The notes beneath the pieces are model-generated. The model saw nothing but the letters and a program-made list of their open reading frames with translations, ran no database searches and had not been told where the DNA came from. A program made the position numbers and the translations under genes. From JAHRAW01 sp028066695 (GTDB lineage Bacteria > Pseudomonadota > Gammaproteobacteria > Arenicellales > Poriferihabitantaceae), in the NCBI GenBank assembly GCA_963457535.1, contig OY734803.1, forward strand, positions 1,116,001 through 1,180,000: a DNA stretch of 64,000 nucleotides, written 5' to 3'. Of the stretch, positions 42,034 through 50,504 are shown one piece after another. Position 1 is the first letter of the stretch, and each line of letters starts with the position of its first letter.

Positions 42034-42579
42034 ATGAAACACCGCAAAACCGCCGCCGCACAGGCCGCACTGGGCATGCTGCTCGCGCTGTGCTGCGCAA
42101 TCGCGGCGGCGCCGGCCGCGGCCCAAAACGACTTTGAGCGCTTCATCGGCGCATACCGCGGCAGCGCGCAGGTGGACGGCGCGCGCCGCGACATGAGCGT
42201 GCGCATTCGCGCGATGGAAGGCGGCTTTGAAGTCAATTGGAAATCGGTCAGCCACAAAAGCGGCGGCCGCCTCAAGGAAAAGGAATACACCATCGGTTTT
42301 CGCCCGACCGGCCGCGCCGGCATTTATTCCTCGGCGATGGGCGTCAATGTGTTCGGCAACCCGGTGCCGCTGGACCCGATGAAAGGCGACCCGTATGTCT
42401 GGAGCCGCATCAGCGGCGGCACGCTCACGGTGTTTTCGCTTTTGATAGACGACGACGGCGGCTATGAAATGCAGCAATACAACCGCGCGCTCGCCGACGG
42501 CGGCCTGCGCCTGGAATACCGCCGCATCCGCAACGGCGAAAAACTGAAGGACATTCGGGTGTTTTTGGAGAAGCAGTAA
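42034..42579 (+). CDS. Secreted protein of unknown function
   Basis: The 181-residue precursor has a signal peptide ('MLLALCCAIAAAPAAAQ', cleavage about residue 31) and then about 150 residues of predicted beta-rich, lipocalin-like character ('FERFIGAYRGSAQVDGARRD', 'FRPTGRAGIYSSAMG', 'LRLEYRRIRNGEKLKDIRV'). I do not recognise the family. It starts 15 bases after the tRNA-Gln CCA, with no room for its own promoter, so it probably depends on read-through. Confidence 0.7.
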   Translation: MKHRKTAAAQAALGMLLALCCAIAAAPAAAQNDFERFIGAYRGSAQVDGARRDMSVRIRAMEGGFEVNWKSVSHKSGGRLKEKEYTIGFRPTGRAGIYSSAMGVNVFGNPVPLDPMKGDPYVWSRISGGTLTVFSLLIDDDGGYEMQQYNRALADGGLRLEYRRIRNGEKLKDIRVFLEKQ

Positions 42580-42592
42580 CGCCCGGCATTTT

Positions 42593-42654
42593 CCGCGGCG
42601 ATTTTTCTCCCCGCCATTTTCCGCGGCGAAAATCTCCGCGAAAAATCGCCGCGG
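42593..42654. repeat. 15-bp inverted repeat between convergent genes (probable terminator)
   Basis: CCGCGGCGATTTTTC (42593-42607) is the exact reverse complement of 42640-42654. Between them ATTTTC-CGCGGC-GAAAAT forms a smaller hairpin. It sits between two convergent genes, so it may end both transcripts. The units belong to the AAAATCGCCGCGG-type repeats seen again at 44640-44760. Confidence 0.6.
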
Positions 42655-42679
42655 CTGTTTTCGCCGCCGTTTTTGGAAA

Positions 42680-44542
42680 TTACGGCAGCAATTCCTCAAT
42701 GTTGGAAATCACCGTCGCTTCCGCGGTGCCGCTCATGCGGGTGGTGATTCCGTCGCCGGCGCGCATGCCGAGCAAATACCGCGTCAGCATGATGCCGTCG
42801 GCGAGGGTCGTTCCGTTTGCGCCGTCCAGGTCCAAACTGCCCAGTTGCACGCCGTCGCGAATTTTTGCGGCGATGCCGGCCGCGTCCAAAGTCGCGCCCT
42901 GCGCGGCCAGACCGGCGGTCAATTCCTCGCCGCGCGCGCCGGCCAAATAGCGCGCGATCAGCACGCCGTCTTTCCAGTCGGCACCGTCCGCGCCGTCCAC
43001 ATTCGGGTTAAAAGTATCGCGGATCAAAATTTCGGCGGCGCCGAAATCCACGGAGACGCCGTCGCACGAAGCCGCGGCCGACAGCGGAATGCTCTCGGTT
43101 TGCAGGTCGGAATCCACCGCCGGCGTAACCCGCATATTGCCGCTGCCGGACAATTGCCCGGCCGCGATGGTGATCGCCGGCGCGGCGCCGAGCGCGGAAT
43201 AATCCCCCGGCGATTGCGCGAGCGCGTCCCCGGCGGTGCCGGCGATGGCGGCCGAGCCGACCGTGACCGTCACCGCGCAATCCGCGCCGGGCGCAACCGA
43301 GCCGCCCAGTGCGGCGGTGATGGCGACGCTCTGCTCGCCGCCGGCCTCGCTGACCTCGCCGGCGCGCAATGTGCCGCTTGCCGGCAGTGAATCGTCGTCG
43401 GTCGCGGTCAGCGCGACGCGTATCAGCGCGCCGTCATACACATCGCCGCTGGTGGTGGAGGCGGTGCAGGTCAAAGTGGCGGCGCGCGTTCCGTGCGCGA
43501 GGTTGTTGTCGGCGATGCTGAGCGCGAGCGCCTGCGCGGTTTCCCAGTTGCTCGTGGTGAATTGCAGTTGCGCCGGCGCGGCTGTGACCGGCGCGGCGCC
43601 CGCGACCGCGCATGCCAGCGTCACATCGTTATCCGGCTGCTCGCCCAGCGACACGCATAAATTGACCGCGTCTCCGCCCTCGGCGAGGGTCGCGGCCGCG
43701 GTCGCGGCGTTGTGCGAAACCGGGCATGTGCCGTCGGTGTCGGGCGCGGTGATTTGAATGCCGCGCAGCATCAGCGGCGCGGCCTCCACCACATCCGCCC
43801 AAAACTTCTCCTCGTCCGGATTGACGCCGGCGATTTGCACTTCATAGGTGGTGCCGCCGGTCAGTCCGGTGATGGTGTAACTGCCGGCGCCGACCGGCGC
43901 GCCGTCGGCCTCGCCGGGGTTGAGATAGGTCCGGTTCGCCGCTTTGGTCGCCCAGCGCGCGACATAGGAGACCGTGGACGCCGCCGAATCCGCCGGCGGA
44001 CTCCATGAAAGGAGAAGCGCGCGGGGTTTTGCCTGCGCGGAAACCGAAGTGGGCGTGTAGTCGGTTTGCATCGCACTGCCGCGCACGAAGGTAAAAGTGT
44101 AGCGGCGGCCGGCGGCAATCTGCGCCGCGCTACTGCCCGCAACGGCATTCAATTCAATGCTGGTGGCATCTGAGAGAACGGTGATTGGAGTGAATCCAGA
44201 AAGCACATTAAGGACATTTAGGAAAAGCAAACTAACAGTGCCGCCGCCCAGCGTGAAAGTCGGCGTCACGGAGGACACCCCCTCCGGCACCGTCAGCGTA
44301 TACGCGCAAGTGTCCGGGGAAAACGCCGGCGAAAGCGGCGCCGGAGCGCCGCTAATGGCAAAAGACAGCGAGGCGAGTTTCGGCGCGCCGCTGCAACTCT
44401 GCGCCCACGCCGGACCGCCGATCAGCAGCGCAACAAACGCCGCCGCGGCCGCCGCGAGACCGCGGATGCGCCGGGCGCGGCTTGCCCCGTTTTTTTCATT
44501 ATTGGGGGGGGGGGGCAAGAGCGGGTTTTTTGCCGGTTTCAT
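42680..44542 (-). CDS. Secreted protein with cadherin-like, Fn3 and dockerin-like domains; poly-C near start
   Basis: The 620-residue protein has a long signal peptide (cleaved near 'GGPAWAQS', about 48). It then has a cadherin-like beta-sandwich ('LSPAFSPDTCAYTLTVPEG'), a fibronectin-III module ('ALLLSWSPPADSAASTVSY'), about 250 residues of Ala/Thr-rich beta modules, and a C-terminal dockerin-like pair ('DGADWKDGVLIARYLAG'; 'LDLDGANGTTLADGIMLTRY'). Its role is probably surface adhesion or matrix assembly. Codons 10-13 are a 12-base C run, where a one-base slip would shift the frame and abolish the product. GGAGA precedes ATG 44542; longer open frame upstream is ignored. It is divergent from a related large protein. 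Confidence 0.72.
   Translation of the reverse strand: MKPAKNPLLPPPPNNEKNGASRARRIRGLAAAAAAFVALLIGGPAWAQSCSGAPKLASLSFAISGAPAPLSPAFSPDTCAYTLTVPEGVSSVTPTFTLGGGTVSLLFLNVLNVLSGFTPITVLSDATSIELNAVAGSSAAQIAAGRRYTFTFVRGSAMQTDYTPTSVSAQAKPRALLLSWSPPADSAASTVSYVARWATKAANRTYLNPGEADGAPVGAGSYTITGLTGGTTYEVQIAGVNPDEEKFWADVVEAAPLMLRGIQITAPDTDGTCPVSHNAATAAATLAEGGDAVNLCVSLGEQPDNDVTLACAVAGAAPVTAAPAQLQFTTSNWETAQALALSIADNNLAHGTRAATLTCTASTTSGDVYDGALIRVALTATDDDSLPASGTLRAGEVSEAGGEQSVAITAALGGSVAPGADCAVTVTVGSAAIAGTAGDALAQSPGDYSALGAAPAITIAAGQLSGSGNMRVTPAVDSDLQTESIPLSAAASCDGVSVDFGAAEILIRDTFNPNVDGADGADWKDGVLIARYLAGARGEELTAGLAAQGATLDAAGIAAKIRDGVQLGSLDLDGANGTTLADGIMLTRYLLGMRAGDGITTRMSGTAEATVISNIEELLP
44504..44515. repeat. 12-base G/C homopolymer inside a surface-protein gene
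   Basis: Twelve consecutive G on the plus strand (C in the gene sense) encode Pro10-Pro13 before the signal-peptide core of the gene at 42680-44542. It is by far the longest homopolymer in the window. Confidence 0.9.
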
Positions 44543-44639
44543 CGGGATTTCTCCGTCGGTTGGCGCCGGGGCGAATGGCGCGGATTCGCGCCCTCGCGGG
44601 CGCGGCAAAATGGAAATTTGATGGTAGCCGCTCGCGCCC

Positions 44640-44760
44640 GAAAATGCAAGCCGCCGCGAAAATCGCCGCAAAAATCGCCGTGAAAAAACCCCGGCGGAAA
44701 TCGCCGCGGAAAACCTCCGCCGCGGAAAATCCCCGCGGAAATCGCCGGGCGGCGGCAAAA
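44640..44760. repeat. Intergenic GC-rich repeats (AAAATCGCCGCGG-type)
   Basis: The 260-base divergent gap holds about eight imperfect copies of an 11-13 base unit of the form CCGCGGAAATCGCC in both orientations, including CGCCGCGGAAAAC and CCCCGCGGAAATCG. They overlap in inverted pairs and could form hairpins. Related units lie past the other end of the same gene (42593-42680). A TATATT (44766) and GGAGG serve the rightward gene. Confidence 0.55.
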
Positions 44761-44802
44761 GCGGTATATTTTGCAGCCGCATCAACACCTCGGAGGCGTG
44801 CC

Positions 44803-47800
44803 ATGTCGCCCGCTGCTTTCCTCCCGCCGTTTTCCCGCCCGAGCGGCGCGCCGGGCATTTTCCGTCGGCAATTTTCGCGCGCACTCGCGTTTGCCGCGGC
44901 CGCGCTCCTTCTGGCATTGGCCGGCCCGGCGCAGGCGCAGCAGCGCAACGACGACGCGACTCTGAGCGCGCTCGGCGAATCGGCCGGAACGCTGTCGCCG
45001 GAATTTGATCCGCGCGTGCTTCGCTACACGCTGTCGCTTTCCGGCATGCCGGCCGCGGTCTCGTTCGCGCCCACGCCGTCGGTCGCCGGCGCGGTCGTCA
45101 CGGTAAACGGCGCCGCGGTCACCGACGCCACGCCGCGCATCATCGTCGGACTGAAAAGCGCGACCGGCGACATCGCCACCATTGTGGGCACCGCGCTGGA
45201 CGGCAAAACCATGCGAACTTACACGGTGCGCGTCTTTCGCGAGACGCTGCCGGCGAAAATGACGCTCACCGCGACGCCAATCGCCAGCGGAGTGCGGGTG
45301 TCGTGGGAAGCCGATCGCGCCGCCCATCCGCCGATTAGCTCCCATGACATGAGCTTCCGCGAGGTGAAAAATCCGCGGGGCCCATGGCTGCAGGTCGCCG
45401 GAACTTTTGAAGCGGGTTCCACCAACTTTTCCTACAACGGCTTTCAGAATGTGGTCGATTTCGACTCCACCGCGCTCAGCGACAGCACCGACTACGAAGT
45501 GCGAATGCGCGCCGTCAATTCCGCCGGCGCCGGCGCCTGGAGCGAGCCGGTGACTTTTCGGCCGCTCGCCGCCGACGCCATAAGCCCGCCGCGAGCGCCG
45601 AGCCAATTGAGTCTCACCGTGCGCGATCGCGCGCTCATCGCCAACTGGCCGGCCGGAAACTTCTCCGGACGCATCGGCTATCGTTTGCGCTGGCGCGAGG
45701 CGCGCGACGGCGCCAACTGGCAGGGGGAATCCGGCGACGACGACGAAGGCCAATTCATTTCCGGCGCGGAAAGCGACATGTATTTCATCACCGGGCTGAC
45801 CAACGAAACCGAATATGTGGTGCAGGTCGCCTCGGCGCACACCGCGGTCATCTCGGCTTTCGCAACCGAGGCGCGCGCCACGCCGACCCGCCGCGCTTCG
45901 CCGCCGCCGGCCGCCCCGGTCTTTCCGACCCAGGAGGAAGTCGGGGCGCTGGGCGACGGCATCACGCTGCGCTGGAATCCGCCGGACGACGACGGCGGCG
46001 CCGAAATCACCGGCTACCGCGTCCGCTGGCGCGCGGCCGGCCCGCCGCTCGGCGCGTGGAACGACGAAGAGGGCGTCCTTTCCGACAGCGTGAACCGGGT
46101 CTACCGCATCGCGCCCCTCGCCGCCGGCAACTACCAAGTGCAGATTGCGGCGGTCAATTCGGCCGGCCGCGGCCGCTGGTCGGAGTCGGTCTCGGAGGGG
46201 GTCACCAACGCAACCCCCTCGCCCGGCGCCTCCGACCTTACGCGACTTTCCATCACCGACGAAGACGGCAATCCCGTGGAGATTTCCCCGGCCTTTGCGG
46301 GCACCACGCGCTTATACAGCGCAATGGTCGGCGCGGATGTCGGCGCCATTCGCATCAGCGCCGATGCGGGCGCGCTTCTCTACAAATCGCCCGACAAGGT
46401 TTTCGGCTCCGGCGATCTCATCCCGCTCCTGCCCGGCATCACCCGCATTGACATCGGCCGGCGGGCGCTTGGCTCGCAAATTCTGTCGCGCTATTTCCTG
46501 AGCGTCACGCGCGCCGCGCCGCCGGGAAAACCGGAGGCGCCCGAAGTGCGCGCCGTCTCCGAGACCTCGCTGGAAGTGTCGTGGAGCGAGCCGCGGCAGG
46601 GCTCGGCGGCGCTGACCGTCTACCATGTGCGCTGGCGCGCCGCGGCGCGCGGCGGCGTCGCCGCCGGAAAGTGGCGCAATGCAGCCGGCGACAGCGACGA
46701 CGGACAGGAGATCGAGAACGGCGCCGATGCGAGGCGTTACACCATCGCCCAACTGACCGAAGGCGTCCCCTACGACGTGCAGGTGCGCGCGCAAAGCGAA
46801 ATCGGCGCCGGCGCGTGGTCGGACTCGGTCACCGCCACTCCGGCCTCCACCGACGCCGCGTTAAGTTCGCTCGCGATTTCCGGGCAGGCGCTGCTGGCGC
46901 CGCCGGCGTTTGACGCGGACACATTGACCTACCGCGCCTACTTTGGCCGCTCGGCGCGCAGCATTAATGTGCGCGCGCGCAGCGCGCATTCGGGGGCGAG
47001 CGTCTCCGCCGAGGGGCGCGATGTCGCGCCGGGCCAGACCGTCACGCTGCCGCTGGTGCAAAACGGCGTCAAGAACATTGAAGTGACGGTCACCGCGGCC
47101 GACGGAAACACCGTCCGCGTCTACCGCATTGAGGCGAACCACCGCCCGGCGCCGCCGCGCGATTTTGAAACGCGCCCCGAGCGTTTCAACCGCGCGCCCT
47201 CCATCGCCCTGCAATGGCGGCCGGGCGCGACTTCCTTCGGCAATGACGCCGGCGGCGTCCATGTGAAACGCGCCGACACCGCTGCCTGGCCCTCCGACGA
47301 TTCGGCGGCCGACTCGCTGCCGTCCGGAGTCGCGCTTTCCGGCGGAGACGCGCTCGCGGGCGGCGTCTATTCGGCGCGGCTGACCGGCATTACGCCCGAG
47401 ACCGCCTACGATGTGCGCGTCGCCGGCGCATACACCGCGAGCAATCTTCGCGTCGGCGGGGCGTTTTCCGAAATCAAACGAGTGACCGCCGGCGCGCTGG
47501 TGGTGCCGCCGGGTCCGCCGCGGCGAATCAGCGTCAGCAATTATTCGGTGTCCGCGCCCAACCCGAACGGAAACCGCGACTACGCGCTGTATCTGGACTG
47601 GGATGCGCCGGCCGACGACGGCGGCGGCACGCTCTCCTACAAAGTGCGCGCGCGGCGGGGGAATATTCCGTTCGCGGCCGCGGAGCCCACCACCAGTTCC
47701 GACTACGCCTACACCACTTTTGACGACGAGGAGTTCCTCATCGTGACCGTGCAAATCTCCTCGGCCACCGAAGCCGGCAGCAGCGCGCCGCTGCAGATCT

Positions 47801-49110
47801 CCGCCTTTATGAGCGCGGGGCAACTGGACCTGACGCCGGGCTCGCCGCAGAATCTCCAAGTGACCACGGCCGCCGATGGGCTGTCGCTGCAGTGGAGCGC
47901 GCCCGCGCCCGCGCCGCGCGCCGACGGGCTGCCGGCCGACCAGGCGCCGAATTATCTGGTGCGCTGGGGGCGGGGGGAGAATCCGCAAACCTGGCTCAAC
48001 CCCGGCGGCGCAAACGGCCTCGGAGTCACCACGGCGACCTCGCACACCATCACCGGACTGAGCGCCGGGCTGCACACCGTGCAGGTCATCGCCAACAACC
48101 GCGCCGGCGACAGCCTCGCCTGGACTTCGGCGACCGTCCGCGTCGGCGAGATCACCCGCCCCGGCGCGCCGCAAAACCTCACGCTGAGCCGCCCGTCGGC
48201 CGACGACGCGTTGACCGCGAGTTGGCAGCCGCCCGCGGACGACGGCAACGGCGTGCTGTCCTATGCGCTGCGCTGGGCGCAAGTTCCGGACCTTGCGACC
48301 TGGCTCAACACCGGCGGCGCCGACGGCGAAAACATCGGCGCCGGCCTTTCGTACACGATTGAGAATCTGGCCGACGGCACCTACGCGGTGCAGGTCGCCG
48401 CGGTCAACTCCGCCGGCGCCGGTCCGTTCACCGCGGCCGCCACCAAAATCACCGGGTCGGAGCCGCCCGGAACGCCGCGGGGCCTCGCGCTCAGCCGCGG
48501 GCAAAACACCGGCGAAATCGTGCTGCGCTGGCAGCCGCCCGACGACGAAGGGCGCGGCGGCGCGCTGTCCTACGCGCTGCGCTGGGCGCGCGGCGAGGGC
48601 TCGAGCGCGTGGATCAACAGCGGCGGCGCCGACGGCGAAAACATCGGCACATCCACCACGCACACCCTGACCGGCCTGCAAAGCGGCGTGTACACCGCGC
48701 AAGTCGCGGCGGTCAATCCGGGCGGGCGCAGTCCGTTCAGCGCGGCCGCCGGCATTTTCCTCGACACTTTTGATTTGGATGTGGATTTTGACGGCGACGG
48801 CGGCGACTGGGTGGACGGCGTTCTTCTCGCCAGATATTTGGCCGGGGTGCGCGGCGATTCGCTGCTGCGGCCGGAAATCTCCGGCATCACCGCGACCGCC
48901 GTGCAAATCGCCGCGAAAATCAAAACCGGCATGGACAACGGCAGTTTGGACATTGACGGCAGCGGCAAACCCACCGCCGCCGACGGCATCCTGTTCGGCC
49001 GCTACCTGCTCGGCGTCACCGGCGACGCGCTGATCGCCGGGCAGACCAACTCGTCCACGGCCGCGCAAGTGGCGACGCGCATAGAAGCATTGCGCCCGCA
49101 GTCACAGTAG
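44803..49110 (+). CDS. Very large secreted protein: cadherin-like and about nine Fn3 domains, dockerin-like end
   Basis: The 1,435-residue protein has a signal peptide (cleaved after 'AGPAQA', about 45). It then has a cadherin-like sandwich ('LSPEFDPRVLRYTLSL') and about nine fibronectin-III modules (for example 'GDGITLRWNPPDDDGGAEIT', 'TSLEVSWSEPRQGSAALTVY', 'DGLSLQWSAP'), with two more cadherin-like units ('ISPAFAGTTRLYSAMVG', 'LAPPAFDADTLTYRAYFG') interspersed. The C-terminus has two Ca-binding dockerin-like loops ('VDFDGDGGDWVDGVLLARYL'; 'LDIDGSGKPTAADGILFGRY'). No membrane anchor or LPXTG-type signal is seen. It is a probable adhesin or matrix protein. GGAGG lies 7 bases before ATG 44803. 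It is placed directly upstream of frr. Confidence 0.75.
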   Translation: MSPAAFLPPFSRPSGAPGIFRRQFSRALAFAAAALLLALAGPAQAQQRNDDATLSALGESAGTLSPEFDPRVLRYTLSLSGMPAAVSFAPTPSVAGAVVTVNGAAVTDATPRIIVGLKSATGDIATIVGTALDGKTMRTYTVRVFRETLPAKMTLTATPIASGVRVSWEADRAAHPPISSHDMSFREVKNPRGPWLQVAGTFEAGSTNFSYNGFQNVVDFDSTALSDSTDYEVRMRAVNSAGAGAWSEPVTFRPLAADAISPPRAPSQLSLTVRDRALIANWPAGNFSGRIGYRLRWREARDGANWQGESGDDDEGQFISGAESDMYFITGLTNETEYVVQVASAHTAVISAFATEARATPTRRASPPPAAPVFPTQEEVGALGDGITLRWNPPDDDGGAEITGYRVRWRAAGPPLGAWNDEEGVLSDSVNRVYRIAPLAAGNYQVQIAAVNSAGRGRWSESVSEGVTNATPSPGASDLTRLSITDEDGNPVEISPAFAGTTRLYSAMVGADVGAIRISADAGALLYKSPDKVFGSGDLIPLLPGITRIDIGRRALGSQILSRYFLSVTRAAPPGKPEAPEVRAVSETSLEVSWSEPRQGSAALTVYHVRWRAAARGGVAAGKWRNAAGDSDDGQEIENGADARRYTIAQLTEGVPYDVQVRAQSEIGAGAWSDSVTATPASTDAALSSLAISGQALLAPPAFDADTLTYRAYFGRSARSINVRARSAHSGASVSAEGRDVAPGQTVTLPLVQNGVKNIEVTVTAADGNTVRVYRIEANHRPAPPRDFETRPERFNRAPSIALQWRPGATSFGNDAGGVHVKRADTAAWPSDDSAADSLPSGVALSGGDALAGGVYSARLTGITPETAYDVRVAGAYTASNLRVGGAFSEIKRVTAGALVVPPGPPRRISVSNYSVSAPNPNGNRDYALYLDWDAPADDGGGTLSYKVRARRGNIPFAAAEPTTSSDYAYTTFDDEEFLIVTVQISSATEAGSSAPLQISAFMSAGQLDLTPGSPQNLQVTTAADGLSLQWSAPAPAPRADGLPADQAPNYLVRWGRGENPQTWLNPGGANGLGVTTATSHTITGLSAGLHTVQVIANNRAGDSLAWTSATVRVGEITRPGAPQNLTLSRPSADDALTASWQPPADDGNGVLSYALRWAQVPDLATWLNTGGADGENIGAGLSYTIENLADGTYAVQVAAVNSAGAGPFTAAATKITGSEPPGTPRGLALSRGQNTGEIVLRWQPPDDEGRGGALSYALRWARGEGSSAWINSGGADGENIGTSTTHTLTGLQSGVYTAQVAAVNPGGRSPFSAAAGIFLDTFDLDVDFDGDGGDWVDGVLLARYLAGVRGDSLLRPEISGITATAVQIAAKIKTGMDNGSLDIDGSGKPTAADGILFGRYLLGVTGDALIAGQTNSSTAAQVATRIEALRPQSQ

Positions 49111-49179
49111 TTGCGGGGGGCGGGGCGCGGCGGGCGCGTTTTTGCTACCATAGCGCCCCCTTCCCCGCACAAGCAGGAC

Positions 49180-49740
49180 ATGATTGACGACATTCGGCGC
49201 GACGCCGAGGCGCGCATGCGCAAAACGGTGGACGCGATGCGCGACGAGATGAGCCGCATTCGCACCGGGCGCGCCTCCACCGCGCTGCTCGACCACCTCA
49301 GCGTGGATTACTACGGCGCGCCGACGCCGCTCAACCGCGTGGCCACGGTGGCGGTCGCCGACGCGCGCACGCTGACCATTCAGCCGTGGGAGAAATCCAG
49401 CATGGAGGCGATTGAAAAGGCGATTTTGGAATCCGACCTCGGACTCAACCCGGTCACGGCCGGCACGGTCATGCGCGTCGCGCTGCCGCCGATGACCGAG
49501 GAACGCCGCCGCGAACTCGGCAAGATGGTGCGGCGCGAAGGCGAGAACGGCCGCGTCGCGGTGCGCAACATTCGCCGCGACGCGATCCACACCGCGCGCG
49601 AATTGCTGAAGGAAAAAGAGATCAGCCAGGACCAGGAAAAGCGCGCCGAGTCCGCGCTGCAGGCGCTGACCGACCAATACATCGCGGCCATTGACGGCGT
49701 GGTCGCCGACAAGGAAAAAGAAGTCACCGAGGTGCAGTAG
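49180..49740 (+). CDS. frr: Ribosome recycling factor
   Basis: The 186-residue protein splits post-termination ribosomes with EF-G. It is full length, with 'RIRTGRASTALLDHLSVDYYG', 'TIQPWEKSSMEAIEKAI' and 'RVAVRNIRRDAIHTARELL' matching the family. The usual upstream neighbours rpsB, tsf and pyrH are absent and the giant Fn3 gene stands there instead, so the operon starts here. The stop TAG overlaps the uppS GTG. Confidence 0.96.
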   Translation: MIDDIRRDAEARMRKTVDAMRDEMSRIRTGRASTALLDHLSVDYYGAPTPLNRVATVAVADARTLTIQPWEKSSMEAIEKAILESDLGLNPVTAGTVMRVALPPMTEERRRELGKMVRREGENGRVAVRNIRRDAIHTARELLKEKEISQDQEKRAESALQALTDQYIAAIDGVVADKEKEVTEVQ

Positions 49741-50504
49741 TGCGCGCCGACGCCATTCCTTCCGCGCCGCCGCCGGACGCGGCCGTGCCGCGCCACATCG
49801 CGGTGATCATGGACGGCAACGGCCGCTGGGCCGCGGCGCGCGGAATGCAGCGCATCGCCGGCCACCGCCGCGGCGTGGAAGTGCTGCGAAAACTCCTGCC
49901 GCTTTTGGTGCGCCGCGGCGTGCCGTATCTGACGCTGTTCGCGTTTAGCAGCGAGAACTGGCGGCGGCCGCGCGCCGAGGTTTCGTTTTTGGTGGAACTT
50001 TTGGCGGCGACCATTGAGCGCGAGGGAAAGCGGCTGCACGCCAATCAAGTCCGCCTGCGCGTCATCGGCGATTTGTCGCGTTTCCCGGCGAATTTGCAGC
50101 GCAAAATCGCCGAGTCGGTGGAATTGACCCGCGAAAACCGCGGACTCGGCCTGACCGTGGCGGTCAACTACGGCGGCCGCTGGGACCTGACGCAGGCCTG
50201 CCGCTCGGTCGCCGAATCGGTGGAGCGCGGCGAATTGCCGGCCGGCGCGGTGGACGCCGAATTATTGGAGTCGCGGCTTTGCACCGACGGCCTGCCCGAG
50301 CCGGACCTTTTCATCCGCACCGGCGGCGAGCAGCGCATCAGCAATTTTTTGCTGTGGCAACTCGCCTACACCGAGTTGTATTTCACCGACGCCCACTGGC
50401 CCGATTTCAACGAGACCCACCTGGACAGCGCGCTGGAATTTTTCGCGCGCCGCCAGCGCCGCTTCGGGCGCACCGGCGAGCAGGTGCGGCAATTGCAGGC
50501 ATGA
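49740..50504 (+). CDS. uppS: Undecaprenyl diphosphate synthase
   Basis: The 254-residue cis-prenyltransferase makes the C55 carrier lipid for peptidoglycan and LPS. The first box 'HIAVIMDGNGRWAAARG' has the catalytic Asp, followed by 'GHRRGVEVL' and 'LTLFAFSSENWRRPRAEV'; 'DLFIRTGGEQRISNFLLWQL' is also conserved. The start is GTG 49740, overlapping the frr stop by one base; it overlaps cdsA by ATGA. Confidence 0.95.
   Translation: MRADAIPSAPPPDAAVPRHIAVIMDGNGRWAAARGMQRIAGHRRGVEVLRKLLPLLVRRGVPYLTLFAFSSENWRRPRAEVSFLVELLAATIEREGKRLHANQVRLRVIGDLSRFPANLQRKIAESVELTRENRGLGLTVAVNYGGRWDLTQACRSVAESVERGELPAGAVDAELLESRLCTDGLPEPDLFIRTGGEQRISNFLLWQLAYTELYFTDAHWPDFNETHLDSALEFFARRQRRFGRTGEQVRQLQA

Noticed and set aside
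43008..43280. Small antisense frames within the surface-protein gene.
   Set aside because: No ribosome site, no domain, and composition typical of GC-rich shadow frames.
45240..48760. Repeated DNA in the Fn3 gene, considered as a CRISPR or tandem array.
   Set aside because: The repeats are diverged protein modules of about 270 bases in one frame, not short identical repeats with spacers.
46861..49068. A 735-codon minus-strand frame opposite the giant Fn3 gene, and similar long antisense frames over glutaminase (20647-22785), bamA (53854-55584) and dnaE (62061-63482).
   Set aside because: Stop codons are rare on the opposite strand of GC-rich genes. These products are Arg/His-rich without domains.
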